Shown here piece by piece: positions 41,665 through 49,796 of a stretch of DNA of 64,000 nt; position 1 is the stretch's first letter, and each line of letters opens with the position of its first letter. The DNA comes from Bacillota bacterium (GTDB taxonomy: Bacteria > Bacillota > Clostridia > Tissierellales > Peptoniphilaceae). A model generated the notes under the pieces. The model saw only the letters and a list, made by a program, of their open reading frames with translations. It was not told the origin of the DNA and did not search any database. Made by a program: the position numbers and the translations under genes. Location: positions 248,001 through 312,000 of the forward strand of contig JAEZXH010000018.1 of NCBI GenBank assembly GCA_023442775.1, written 5' to 3'.

Positions 41665-43224
41665 TCAGTTCTTTTTGCATAACTCCTCGTATGCAAGACT
41701 GATAGAAGAGAGCGTAAGTAAAATCCATGCGCCTAAAAAATACCATGTGAAGGAAGATATGCTCTGATGAGAGGGCAGAAGTAAGAATCTGTGTTTTTCT
41801 GCAAAATTAAGAAGATTCTCAGGGTGAAGTTTGTCATCTGTGGGAATCACCCATTCTGGATAACCAAGAAAAGTTTCTCCCCACCCCGCTTCCATAAGAG
41901 CTGTGCGTGTTGTCACGAGACAGGTATAAGCTTCATTATGTTTCGCCATTCTCTGAAGAAGAGGAATTTCATTTACGTCCCTTAGGGGAATATTTTCTAG
42001 TATTCTATCAAGTAGGTGTAAATTAGGATGTCTATATCCAGGCCCGATGTCTTCAGGTAATACAGCCCGAAAAGCCATTGTTTCCTGATATTGAGGTTCT
42101 GAGGTATAGATACCTGTTTTTAATTTTTCGGCAAGAATCAGGTCAACTCTCTTTCTATTTGTCTCTCCTTCTCTGGTTATGTCAAGGTAGATTCCTTTCG
42201 GGATGTAGAAAATGTCTGATGTGTAAGCCTTTGATAAAGGGAAATGTTCCCCACGGGGCGATCGATTCATAGAATAAATCGTATAGCTGCCTTTTGGATA
42301 TGACGGTAAACCCCGAAATTCTTCGTGGATTGCTTTTCCAGGAAGGAATAGCGTAAGCAATATACACAAGAACATTGCCAACTTAACTAAATAATTGTAA
42401 TTCACTTCATTATTTTTAAGAAAAAGTAATCCACTTACGAAAATAACGAAAAAGGGAAGTAACAGACCTCTAGAAACTATTGTTATAATAATCTGAACTG
42501 CAATTAAACCAAAAATAAAGAAGTGTGTCTTCACCCGTTCCTCGGAATATGACATCCCTCTTATCGCACAATACATTGTGAGAAGAGTGCCTATAAATAG
42601 ACTAAGGACAGGAGGGAAACTATAGAAAGTTAAAATGTCTTGGACCCAGTTTGCCGCTCTTGTATCCTCTATATTCAGGTCGAGGTGATTCTTTGAAAAG
42701 ACTCTCTGAAACGAATTTTGAACCTCTTCTCCTCCGATTACAATCCATCGATTCGCCAAGAATGGTTCTTTTTCAAATCTTTGGACATAGAGTATTCCAT
42801 CAGGGAACTGCCTTTTGTCTTTATATATGAAATTTTGATTTGGGAAGAGTGCTGATATAATCTCAGGAGAATATAAAGGTGAATCTTTCATTTCTGTTGA
42901 AATAAGTACTTGGTTGCTACCCAAGTCTTTTAGATTATGACTTCCTTCGAGCAATTCAGGTTGAAAAACTGCCAGTCCAGCATACGGATCGTAGGCGATA
43001 AAAGGTGCATCAACACTTTTCATCGTTTTTTCTAGTTCTTGAAAAAACCTATCCTCATCTAACAAAAGCTGATCGTTTGTAAAATTTAAGAAATAGGTTA
43101 TTCCTTCATTCACATCAAGCATCTCTGGTATTTTTTTCTGATAAGCCGCAGAAGTGCATACCAGAATCATAGAAATGATGCAGAAAAAGAGAGCAATTGC
43201 TCTCTTTTTGGTTCTCATATTCAT
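41665..43224 (-). CDS. Multi-spanning membrane protein of unknown function
   Basis: A 519-residue protein. One membrane segment at about 8-26, an extracytoplasmic region to about 195, four or five membrane segments at about 195-305 (VLSLFIGTLLTMYCAI, FFIFGLIAVQIIITIVS, LLPFFVIFVSGLLFL, AMFLCILLTLFLPG), a second outside region to about 490 and a last segment WYFLGAWILLTLSSISL. This layout recalls the bacteriocin-associated integral membrane proteins (DUF1430 type) of lactococcin-972-like loci, but I see no decisive motif and no ABC ATPase follows. Six bases separate it from the secreted-protein gene, so they are co-expressed. A+T content is higher than in neighbours, suggesting transfer. The start may be ATG 43224 or 43218. 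Confidence 0.7.
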   Translation of the reverse strand: MNMRTKKRAIALFFCIISMILVCTSAAYQKKIPEMLDVNEGITYFLNFTNDQLLLDEDRFFQELEKTMKSVDAPFIAYDPYAGLAVFQPELLEGSHNLKDLGSNQVLISTEMKDSPLYSPEIISALFPNQNFIYKDKRQFPDGILYVQRFEKEPFLANRWIVIGGEEVQNSFQRVFSKNHLDLNIEDTRAANWVQDILTFYSFPPVLSLFIGTLLTMYCAIRGMSYSEERVKTHFFIFGLIAVQIIITIVSRGLLLPFFVIFVSGLLFLKNNEVNYNYLVKLAMFLCILLTLFLPGKAIHEEFRGLPSYPKGSYTIYSMNRSPRGEHFPLSKAYTSDIFYIPKGIYLDITREGETNRKRVDLILAEKLKTGIYTSEPQYQETMAFRAVLPEDIGPGYRHPNLHLLDRILENIPLRDVNEIPLLQRMAKHNEAYTCLVTTRTALMEAGWGETFLGYPEWVIPTDDKLHPENLLNFAEKHRFLLLPSHQSISSFTWYFLGAWILLTLSSISLAYEELCKKN

Positions 43225-43229
43225 TCCCC

Positions 43230-43637
43230 CTAATACATCAGTTCTCCATTTTCATGGAGTGTTTCAATTTCTGGTCGTTCGGCAATATTACCCCCCACGG
43301 GGATCTTACGATAATCGTAGTTGAATCTCGTTTTCGAAGCCCATGGATTCAGAGAATCTTGATACGAGAGATGGGCCTCTTGAAGTTCATGTCCTGTACG
43401 TTGCGTGTAGGCTCGCTTAGTCGAAGAACCACTATACTGAATCCACCCATCAGTATAAATATAACCGGCTACATTCACGTCTGTCCTCAATCGCATGTAC
43501 CCTTGGTAAAGGTATTGACCGCTTTCTGTACTCGTAACATAAGCAGCCCCATTATTTACCAACACTGTTGTGCCGGCATATACAGGTAAAGAGACACATG
43601 CTGCAATCACTCCGAGGAATAAACTTTTGAACTTCAT
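43230..43637 (-). CDS. Small secreted protein, possible bacteriocin-like
   Basis: A 135-residue protein with a clear signal peptide (MKFKSLFLGVIAACVSLPVYA, then GTT) and a mature part of about 114 residues. It has no cysteine, is rich in Tyr, Gly, Thr and Ser and looks beta-structured (YLYQGYMRLRTDVNVAGYIY, WIQYSGSSTKRAYTQ, WASKTRFNYDYRKIP). No LPxTG, lipobox or repeats are seen. A near-consensus promoter and AAAGGAGA RBS precede it, and a multi-spanning membrane protein follows. The pair resembles lactococcin-972-type arrangements, though the Trp/Gly pattern of that family is weak here. It could equally be a small surface or adhesion protein. Confidence 0.7.
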   Translation of the reverse strand: MKFKSLFLGVIAACVSLPVYAGTTVLVNNGAAYVTSTESGQYLYQGYMRLRTDVNVAGYIYTDGWIQYSGSSTKRAYTQRTGHELQEAHLSYQDSLNPWASKTRFNYDYRKIPVGGNIAERPEIETLHENGELMY

Positions 43638-43681
43638 TGTAATCTCCTTTCCAATTATCGAATTATGAAGCTCTTATTTTG

Positions 43682-43710
43682 ACTATACTATAACTTTAAA
43701 ATCATGTCAA
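43682..43710 (-). promoter_or_regulatory. Near-consensus sigma-A promoter of the island
   Basis: TTGACA and TATAGT separated by exactly 17 bases on the minus strand, about 45 bases before the secreted-protein ATG. It is the strongest promoter seen in the window. Confidence 0.85.
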
Positions 43711-43713
43711 TGC

Positions 43714-43849
43714 TTAATTCTTTTTCTCGTCAAGAGAGCCATGCTTTTTCTGTAATTGCATCACAAAGTTATATAAATATATTTCCGATACTTCGGGAAA
43801 TAAATGAAATCGTCGTTTGCTAATCGAGTCATACACCAATAAATTCCAT
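43714..43849 (-). pseudogene. Small possibly frameshifted ORF after cdaR
   Basis: After cdaR an AAAAGGAG and ATG (43849) open a frame that stops after six codons. A different frame from TTG/GTG at 43839/43836 runs 41 codons to TAA at 43714 and has a protein-like composition (VYDSISKRRFHLFPEVSEIY). The two together look like a short gene broken by a frameshift, or a gene remnant. It overlaps neither neighbour and ends just upstream of the island promoter. The identity is unknown. Confidence 0.35.
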
Positions 43850-43863
43850 GGCCATCTCCTTTT

Positions 43864-45102
43864 CTACTGGATGGGGGTAATGGTGCAGTGGACTCGCAGT
43901 GGAGCGATGTCGACGACCTCAATACCGCCTAGTGTGTTGGTGCGCAAGTTTAAGGTGTGTGTCCCTTCACCTACGCCCGAGACGTCGATCGAGAGGTTCA
44001 GATTTTCTGGTTTGATTGCAGAAAGACGTTCTTCATTGCCCCGTAGGGTTAAGACGATTTCTTCCGGAGCATCGGCGATTTCCGCAGTCAGTCCCTCACC
44101 GAGATTTTTGATCTCGATGTGAGGACGAGTCAAGGTCAATTGGCGCGTTCCCGCCCCTCTCCCCTCGTAAGAGACACTCATGACTTCAGGGGCCCCTACA
44201 GGAGCAAGTCCCTCGGGAATGATGGGATCAACCGTCGTCGTGCCGTTGGCGAGGATGGACTCCCAACTGATGGGCTGAGTCTTAATTTCCGTGGTCTTGT
44301 TGATGAGAGCACTGTTGCCACGAAGAGTCAAGGTATTGGGACGTAAGACGAGGTCTTTTGCCTCATAACCTTCCGGGGCAGTGCCCGTGACATTCAAAAT
44401 GACGGGAACCGTCGTGGTCTTGTAGATGGGAACTTCCACGTCGATGCGAGAGGGTTCGATGGTGACTCCTTGGACTTTGTTCCCATGCTGATCTCTCGGC
44501 GTCAGATTCGTAGAGAGTGCAGTGGTTTGCTTTCTCTCCCTTAAATCAACGGTTGCCGTCACCTTCTGTACCTTCTCCACAATGGATTTCGGACCAGAAA
44601 TTGTCACGTGTGAACTACTGAGATTCATGGGGCCAAGGAGGTAGCCTTCTGCAAGTTCTCCTCGTGTCCTCATCGTGACCTTGACACGTCGCGATTGGTT
44701 TTCATCGAGACTCATGACGAGAGTCAAAGGTTCTTGGCTCACGAGTCTGACATTGTTATTAAAGTTGTGGATGTTGATGCCGAGGTTGTGTTCTCCTTTT
44801 TCAAGGCCCTGGAGATTGACTGTGGCTTGAATATTTTCTTTGCGCACAGAATCCATTGCAGAGCGCTTCCCCTCGAGAACAACGCTCACCGTCTCTGTGC
44901 GTTCGCCCATGAGGGTGAGATTTCTTTGACGCAGATCGTCGATGCCTTGGATACGGACGGGAATTCCGGAAAAAGTCCGCTTCGTCATAGGATCGACAAC
45001 GCTCATCACATAGGACCAGAGCAAGATGGCGAGAACGATGGAGATCAACATCATCATGACGTCTTCTCGTGGTTTTGGAAGATTAGGAATTTTTCTCTTC
45101 AT
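43864..45102 (-). CDS. cdaR: YbbR-domain protein, regulator of CdaA
   Basis: A 412-residue protein with a short cytoplasmic N-terminus, a single membrane segment (VMMMLISIVLAILLWSYVMSV, near 20) and extracytoplasmic YbbR repeats marked by RRVKVTMRTRGELAEGY, NVTGTAPEGYEAKDL and similar units. CdaR binds and tunes the membrane cyclase CdaA, encoded directly upstream with an overlap. The ATG at 45102 is five bases after GGAGG. In many Bacillota glmM follows; here a foreign-looking island follows instead. Confidence 0.92.
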   Translation of the reverse strand: MKRKIPNLPKPREDVMMMLISIVLAILLWSYVMSVVDPMTKRTFSGIPVRIQGIDDLRQRNLTLMGERTETVSVVLEGKRSAMDSVRKENIQATVNLQGLEKGEHNLGINIHNFNNNVRLVSQEPLTLVMSLDENQSRRVKVTMRTRGELAEGYLLGPMNLSSSHVTISGPKSIVEKVQKVTATVDLRERKQTTALSTNLTPRDQHGNKVQGVTIEPSRIDVEVPIYKTTTVPVILNVTGTAPEGYEAKDLVLRPNTLTLRGNSALINKTTEIKTQPISWESILANGTTTVDPIIPEGLAPVGAPEVMSVSYEGRGAGTRQLTLTRPHIEIKNLGEGLTAEIADAPEEIVLTLRGNEERLSAIKPENLNLSIDVSGVGEGTHTLNLRTNTLGGIEVVDIAPLRVHCTITPIQ

Positions 45103-45919
45103 CATGACCTCCAAAACGACTCGGCAATGATATGGACTCAATCTTTGGGCGATAGAGGTCCGTGAGGATTTCTTCCAGTGTCGCAATGTCTAAATGGCGA
45201 GAGATGGTCCCATTTTGCGCAATGGAAATCGCCCCAGTCTCTTCTGACACAATGAGACTGACACTATCTGAACGCTCACTCATCCCGATTGCGGCGCGGT
45301 GGCGTGTCCCGAGTTCTTTGCTGATTTGCTGCGAGTCGGAAAGTGGAAGAAAACAAGCGGCTGCGACGACGCGATCCCCTTTGATTAACACCGCCCCGTC
45401 GTGTAGAGGTGTGTTGGGAATAAAGATGTTAATCAGAAGCCCGCTGGAGACATACCCATCGATGCGGGTCCCTGTATCTGCGATTTCACCAAGACCCGTC
45501 TGCTGTTCCAAGACGATGAGAGCCCCGATTTTTTGCCGGGACAGGGATGCAATGGCGTCTGTAATCTCTCGCACTGTCTTCACTTCTCCGGAAGGAGCCC
45601 GAGAACCAAAGGCCTTGCGAAGTGAGCTAGTGCGCCCGACAAATTCCAAGCCCCGACGAAGTTCTGGTTGAAAAACGATGAGTATCGCCACGAGTCCCAG
45701 GGTCATGAAATTCGTCAGCAGCCAATTCACTGTATAGATTTCAAGGGCCTTACTCAGCTGGGTGAGAATCAACAGTACGATAATTCCCTTGCTCAGCTGT
45801 TCAGCACGCGTCCCTCGTAACATACGAATGAGATTATAAATGAGCACGGCAACAATGAAGATATCAATAAAATCACGAATGCGTAAACCCGTGACTCGGC
45901 TCATAAAAAAATCAAACAT
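45083..45919 (-). CDS. cdaA: Diadenylate cyclase CdaA
   Basis: A 278-residue membrane enzyme making c-di-AMP, the essential regulator of potassium and wall homeostasis. Three membrane segments occupy the first 100 residues; the DAC domain carries the catalytic motifs LHDGAVLI (DGA) and GTRHRAAIGMSE (RHR), both intact. The ATG at 45919 overlaps the DUF5317 stop by eight bases. It is co-transcribed with cdaR. Confidence 0.97.
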   Translation of the reverse strand: MFDFFMSRVTGLRIRDFIDIFIVAVLIYNLIRMLRGTRAEQLSKGIIVLLILTQLSKALEIYTVNWLLTNFMTLGLVAILIVFQPELRRGLEFVGRTSSLRKAFGSRAPSGEVKTVREITDAIASLSRQKIGALIVLEQQTGLGEIADTGTRIDGYVSSGLLINIFIPNTPLHDGAVLIKGDRVVAAACFLPLSDSQQISKELGTRHRAAIGMSERSDSVSLIVSEETGAISIAQNGTISRHLDIATLEEILTDLYRPKIESISLPSRFGGHDEEKNS

Positions 45920-46463
45920 GTTTCTCCCCCCTTCCATAGCCCACAATCCATAGGAAACATCCGAGGGCAATCAGGATGTCCCCCACACTGATGACAATTC
46001 CTCCTAACACCGGCAGATGAATGGCAAACAAATCCCCGAGAAAGAAAAGTTTCGTCGTCTGCGTATCGAGAAGAGTGTGACTCAAGGATTCTCCTCTCTC
46101 AAGGATGTGTAACAACTCACCTTGCCCAGCTTTTTCTAATGCTGTCGCTGCTACCGGCATCTTCCCGTTGACGAGAATGACAAGGCCGTTGGCCAAGAGT
46201 CCCAGCCCTGCAATCATCGAGCCCATATTCTTCTCCTCGAGAAGAAGGAGGGTTCCAATCCCAAATAAAAAGACGATGTGTCCCTTCTCATAGGCCCAGG
46301 AGAGCTCGGGATAGCGTAGGACGACAAATCGTAAAAGGAGATAGGCACCAGCAAGACCTAAGGCCCAGGGCCATCGTGTGAAAAAGTCTCCTCGTCCTCG
46401 AAATGTCCAACCGGGAATACAGAGGACGAGGATAATGCCGAGAAAGACTGCGAAGATAACCAT
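45912..46463 (-). CDS. DUF5317 membrane protein
   Basis: A 183-residue hydrophobic protein with about five membrane segments. Its segments GLGLLANGLVILVNGKMPV, TKLFFLGDLFAIHLP and GGIVISVGDILIALGCFLWI match the DUF5317 pattern of Clostridia. The function is unknown. The ATG at 46463 follows GGAAGGAGAGG. It overlaps cdaA, so a link to c-di-AMP synthesis or envelope is possible but only by context. It starts about 20 bases after a strong terminator. Confidence 0.8.
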   Translation of the reverse strand: MVIFAVFLGIILVLCIPGWTFRGRGDFFTRWPWALGLAGAYLLLRFVVLRYPELSWAYEKGHIVFLFGIGTLLLLEEKNMGSMIAGLGLLANGLVILVNGKMPVAATALEKAGQGELLHILERGESLSHTLLDTQTTKLFFLGDLFAIHLPVLGGIVISVGDILIALGCFLWIVGYGRGEKHV

Positions 46464-46480
46464 GTCCTCTCCTTCCATGT

Positions 46481-46512
46481 AAAAAAGTGCGCTCTCCGTG
46501 GAAAGCGCACTT
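46481..46512 (-). terminator. Terminator of the nusB-to-ispH operon
   Basis: Perfect nine-base stem AAGTGCGCT/AGCGCACTT with a ten-base loop and TTTTTT on the minus strand, ten bases after the stop codon of the IspH-S1 gene. Confidence 0.93.
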
Positions 46513-46522
46513 GTCAATCTTC

Positions 46523-48586
46523 TTAGTCGTTGAAGTCTTTCGAGTTCAAGAGATCTCCAATCGACATCCCAAAGTTGTCCTCATCAGAGGATTTCTTTTG
46601 GGTGGTGTAGGACGTGTAGTCGTCGTAGTTCTCTTCTTCGTGATAGCGGGGCTCACGACGAGGAGCGCGAGGTTGCGTATCTTCCGTCAACGCCTTCATG
46701 GAGAGAGAAATCTTCATTTCATCGTCGTTGATGTCAGTAACCTTGACTTCGACTTCATCGCCAATGGAGAGCTTGTCAGAGGGCTTTTCCACGTGTTCAC
46801 GAGAGATTTGAGAAACGTGCAAGAGACCATCAACACCGGACTCGAGACGGACAAAGGCACCGAAGTCGAGGAGGTTGACGACCTTACCCTTGACCACATC
46901 GCCAACCTTCACTTCGTCCTTGAAACGATCCCAAGGACGTTCTTGGGTTTGCTTCAAACCGAGGGCGATACGGTTTCTTTCTTCATCCACCTTGAGGACT
47001 TGCACCTTCACGTGGTCGCCAGGTTGGACCACTTCGCTGGGGTGCTTCACGCGATTCCACGCGAGTTCGGAGATGTGAACGAGGCCATCAACGCCTCCGA
47101 TGTCCACAAACGCACCGAAGTCAGTGAGACGTTGCACCGTCCCTTCCACCACATCGCCAGGGTGGATGGATTCGTAGACTTCCTTACGTTTTTCTTCGAC
47201 TTCTTCCATTTCCACATTCTTGCGGGAGAGGACGAACTTACGACGTCCCTTTTCGAAGTCGATGATTTCGCAGACGAGTTCTTGGCCAACATATTTTTCA
47301 AGGTCGCGTTGGAAGCGAATGGATGCGTGGCTGGCGGGAATGAAGCCACTGAGTCCATCGACTTCGCAGGTGAGACCACCCTTGACCACAGACTTCACAA
47401 GGGCGGTGACCCGTTCCTTGTTCTCGTACTTCTTCTCCATCTCTTCCCAAACCTTCATGTTTTCCACGCGCTTGTAGGAGAGGACCACATTTCCGTCGCC
47501 ATCGTCCATCTTGAGCACATAAACCTGAACCTTATCGCCAGGCTTGAACATGTCGGCGGGCTTCACGCTACCATCGTTGGAGAGCTCATCGCGAGCGATA
47601 ATCCCATCCGCACGATAGTTGATGTTGACCATGACTTCATCATCGGTCACGAAGAGGACTTCCCCTTCGAGGATGTCACCACGACGAACTCGATTAAAAG
47701 AGTTCTCGATGGCTTCCAACATCTCCGTGCTCATAGCCTCCATGTTCATGTCGTCTTTGTTCAAATTTTCCATTCTGCTTACAGCCTCCTTGATTACCGA
47801 ATCAGGCGTGGAGGCGCCTGCGGTAATTCCTATTTTATTAAATTTTTGAAATGCCTCAATCTCAATCTCATCGATGGATTGAAGAAAGAAGACATTGTCG
47901 CAATAGCGACGCGCTACGTCCACGAGTTTCCTCGAATTGGAACTCTTTTTCCCTCCGAGGACGATCATCGCATCCACCTCTTTGGCGATGGCACGCGTTT
48001 CCTCCTGCCGTTCGCGTGTAGCATTACAAATAGTATTATAACCTAAAAATTCCCCTGTGAAAACCTCTAAAACCCGTTCTTTGATGTTTTCAAAGGTTTC
48101 TTTTTTATTCGTCGTCTGACTGACGAGGAGAAGTTTCTCATAGGGAAGAACCTTCGCCACGTCTTCAACACTTTCTAACACCACACTCTCTTTGGCGTAG
48201 GAGCAAATTGCCTGTACCTCGGGATGATCTGCAGATCCCACCACGGCGAGTGCGTATCCTTCTCTATCCTTCTCTTCGACTAGGCGATGGATTCGAAGGA
48301 CTGAAGGACAAGCGCAATCGACGAGGATGTTCCCCCGCTCTAGAATCTTCTCCTTCTCCTCTTTCAATATGCCGTGGGAACGACTGATGACTTGGGAGTG
48401 GGTGGGAAATTCTCCACGGATGGGTTGAACGCCACGTTGTCGCAGAGCTCCCACGACGTGTTCATTGTGGACGAGATCCCCAAAGCTATAGCTCGTCTTT
48501 TCGCTTTCTGTGGCGGCAAACGCCATTTCTACAGCGCGCTTGACTCCGTAGCAGAACCCCGCCTTTTTCCCTAGGATAATCTCCAC
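46523..48586 (-). CDS. ispH: IspH-ribosomal protein S1 fusion
   Basis: A 687-residue bifunctional protein. Residues 1-280 are IspH (HMBPP reductase, last step of the MEP isoprenoid pathway), with cluster cysteines in AGFCYGVKRAV, DCACPSVL and NTICNATRERQEE. Residues about 305-640 hold four S1 RNA-binding repeats (for example GDVVEGTVQRLTDFGAFVDI and GDVVKGKVVNLLDFGAFVRL); the tail is acidic and Ser-rich. The fusion is known in Clostridia. The start overlaps plsC by 16 bases and a terminator follows. Confidence 0.97.
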   Translation of the reverse strand: MEIILGKKAGFCYGVKRAVEMAFAATESEKTSYSFGDLVHNEHVVGALRQRGVQPIRGEFPTHSQVISRSHGILKEEKEKILERGNILVDCACPSVLRIHRLVEEKDREGYALAVVGSADHPEVQAICSYAKESVVLESVEDVAKVLPYEKLLLVSQTTNKKETFENIKERVLEVFTGEFLGYNTICNATRERQEETRAIAKEVDAMIVLGGKKSSNSRKLVDVARRYCDNVFFLQSIDEIEIEAFQKFNKIGITAGASTPDSVIKEAVSRMENLNKDDMNMEAMSTEMLEAIENSFNRVRRGDILEGEVLFVTDDEVMVNINYRADGIIARDELSNDGSVKPADMFKPGDKVQVYVLKMDDGDGNVVLSYKRVENMKVWEEMEKKYENKERVTALVKSVVKGGLTCEVDGLSGFIPASHASIRFQRDLEKYVGQELVCEIIDFEKGRRKFVLSRKNVEMEEVEEKRKEVYESIHPGDVVEGTVQRLTDFGAFVDIGGVDGLVHISELAWNRVKHPSEVVQPGDHVKVQVLKVDEERNRIALGLKQTQERPWDRFKDEVKVGDVVKGKVVNLLDFGAFVRLESGVDGLLHVSQISREHVEKPSDKLSIGDEVEVKVTDINDDEMKISLSMKALTEDTQPRAPRREPRYHEEENYDDYTSYTTQKKSSDEDNFGMSIGDLLNSKDFND

Positions 48587-49146
48587 GTTTCCTCCCCTCG
48601 TATACGGTCCATGATGGCCGTCGCTATCTCCTGGTAATCTTTAGAGTCACAGTTTCGCGTGTTAATAGGCTCTTCTGCCACGAGACGAATCTTTGAGAAG
48701 AGTCGAAAATTTCCCTCAATGCGCACAGGGACCACGATGGCTTTTCCCTTGACCGCCAGGAGACCGACTCCTGCTTTTGCGTCAATCTGTCGCCCCTTCG
48801 ATCGAGTCCCCTCTGGGAAAATCCCCAAATCATGGCCTTCCTTAAGGCATCTGAGGCCCCGTCGCAGGGCGCCCATATCTTGATTTTGGCGATCGACGGA
48901 AATGACCCCAAGTCCTTTAAGTATCCTTCCGAGGACGGGGACTTGAAAGAGTTCCTTCTTCCCCATCCAAGACACTTGCCTCGGATAGTAACAACTGAGA
49001 AGAATCGGATCCCAATTGCTCAAGTGGTTCGCACAGAGGATGCATCCTCCCTTCGTTGGAATTCTTTCCCAATTGACGCATTCGATACGAAAGAACAGGC
49101 GAAGAATCACCTTTGCGAGGGCGACAAAATTCCAATACATGCTCAT
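48571..49146 (-). CDS. plsC: 1-acyl-sn-glycerol-3-phosphate acyltransferase
   Basis: A 191-residue membrane-associated acyltransferase making phosphatidic acid. The catalytic motif is ANHLSNWDPI (H-X4-D); LGVISVDRQ and GIFPEGTRSKG are motifs II and III, and VVPVRIEGN follows. It completes the PlsY route (13224-13802). It overlaps cmk by four bases and the IspH-S1 gene by 16, the common cmk-plsC-ispH order of Clostridia. Confidence 0.95.
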   Translation of the reverse strand: MSMYWNFVALAKVILRLFFRIECVNWERIPTKGGCILCANHLSNWDPILLSCYYPRQVSWMGKKELFQVPVLGRILKGLGVISVDRQNQDMGALRRGLRCLKEGHDLGIFPEGTRSKGRQIDAKAGVGLLAVKGKAIVVPVRIEGNFRLFSKIRLVAEEPINTRNCDSKDYQEIATAIMDRIRGEETWRLS

Positions 49147-49796
49147 GTCCTCTCTTGAATGATTTCGAGCATCGCGTCAACGGTTTCGTCAAAGGTCATT
49201 GTGGAATTGTCGATGATTGTAGCGTCTTCAGCGGGCTTTAGTGGTGCAACGGACCTCTTTGCATCTCGTTCATCCCTGTCGCGAATGTCTTTCTCAATGG
49301 CTGCAAAATCAGCGGGAAGACCCGCCTCTTGCAATTGATCAAAGCGGCGCTTCGCCCGTACCTCTGTGCTCGCCGTGAGGAAAAACTTAGGATGTGCATC
49401 GGGAAGAACCACTGTCGCAATGTCTCGTCCTTCCATGATGACGCTTTGATGTTTTGCAAGTTCTCGTTGAAAACCTAAAAGAGCTTCTCTCACCACAGGA
49501 ATCTGAGACACTTGGGAGGCGAATCGCGAAATCTCTTCAGTCCGAATCTCGTTGCCAACAGGCCGCCCATCGAGAGCCACGTTTCCATCAACATAGGAAA
49601 GATCCATGGCTTCTAGGGCGGTTTCTAATGCCTTCTCGTCGGCGAGATCAATCCCATGTCTTTTGAGACTTAAGGCGATGGTCCGATACATGGCCCCTGT
49701 ATCGATATAGGAAATGCCGAGTCGTTTGGCGAGGGCGCGCGCCACGGAACTCTTTCCTGCACCTGATGGTCCATCGATGGCGATATTGTAGTGCAT
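49143..49796 (-). CDS. cmk: Cytidylate kinase
   Basis: A 217-residue kinase phosphorylating CMP and dCMP. The P-loop is IDGPSGAGKSSVARALA, followed by YIDTGAMYRTIAL and the VIMEGRDIATVVLPDA signature; the lid RRFDQLQ and ERDAKRSVAPLKPAEDA complete it. It begins immediately after the HI0933-type gene and overlaps plsC. Confidence 0.97.
   Translation of the reverse strand: MHYNIAIDGPSGAGKSSVARALAKRLGISYIDTGAMYRTIALSLKRHGIDLADEKALETALEAMDLSYVDGNVALDGRPVGNEIRTEEISRFASQVSQIPVVREALLGFQRELAKHQSVIMEGRDIATVVLPDAHPKFFLTASTEVRAKRRFDQLQEAGLPADFAAIEKDIRDRDERDAKRSVAPLKPAEDATIIDNSTMTFDETVDAMLEIIQERT

Noticed and set aside
46487..48046. 519-codon open frame on the plus strand
   Set aside because: It lies wholly antisense to the well-supported IspH-S1 gene and its translation is a mirror product rich in His and Val/Asp; no RBS or family resemblance.
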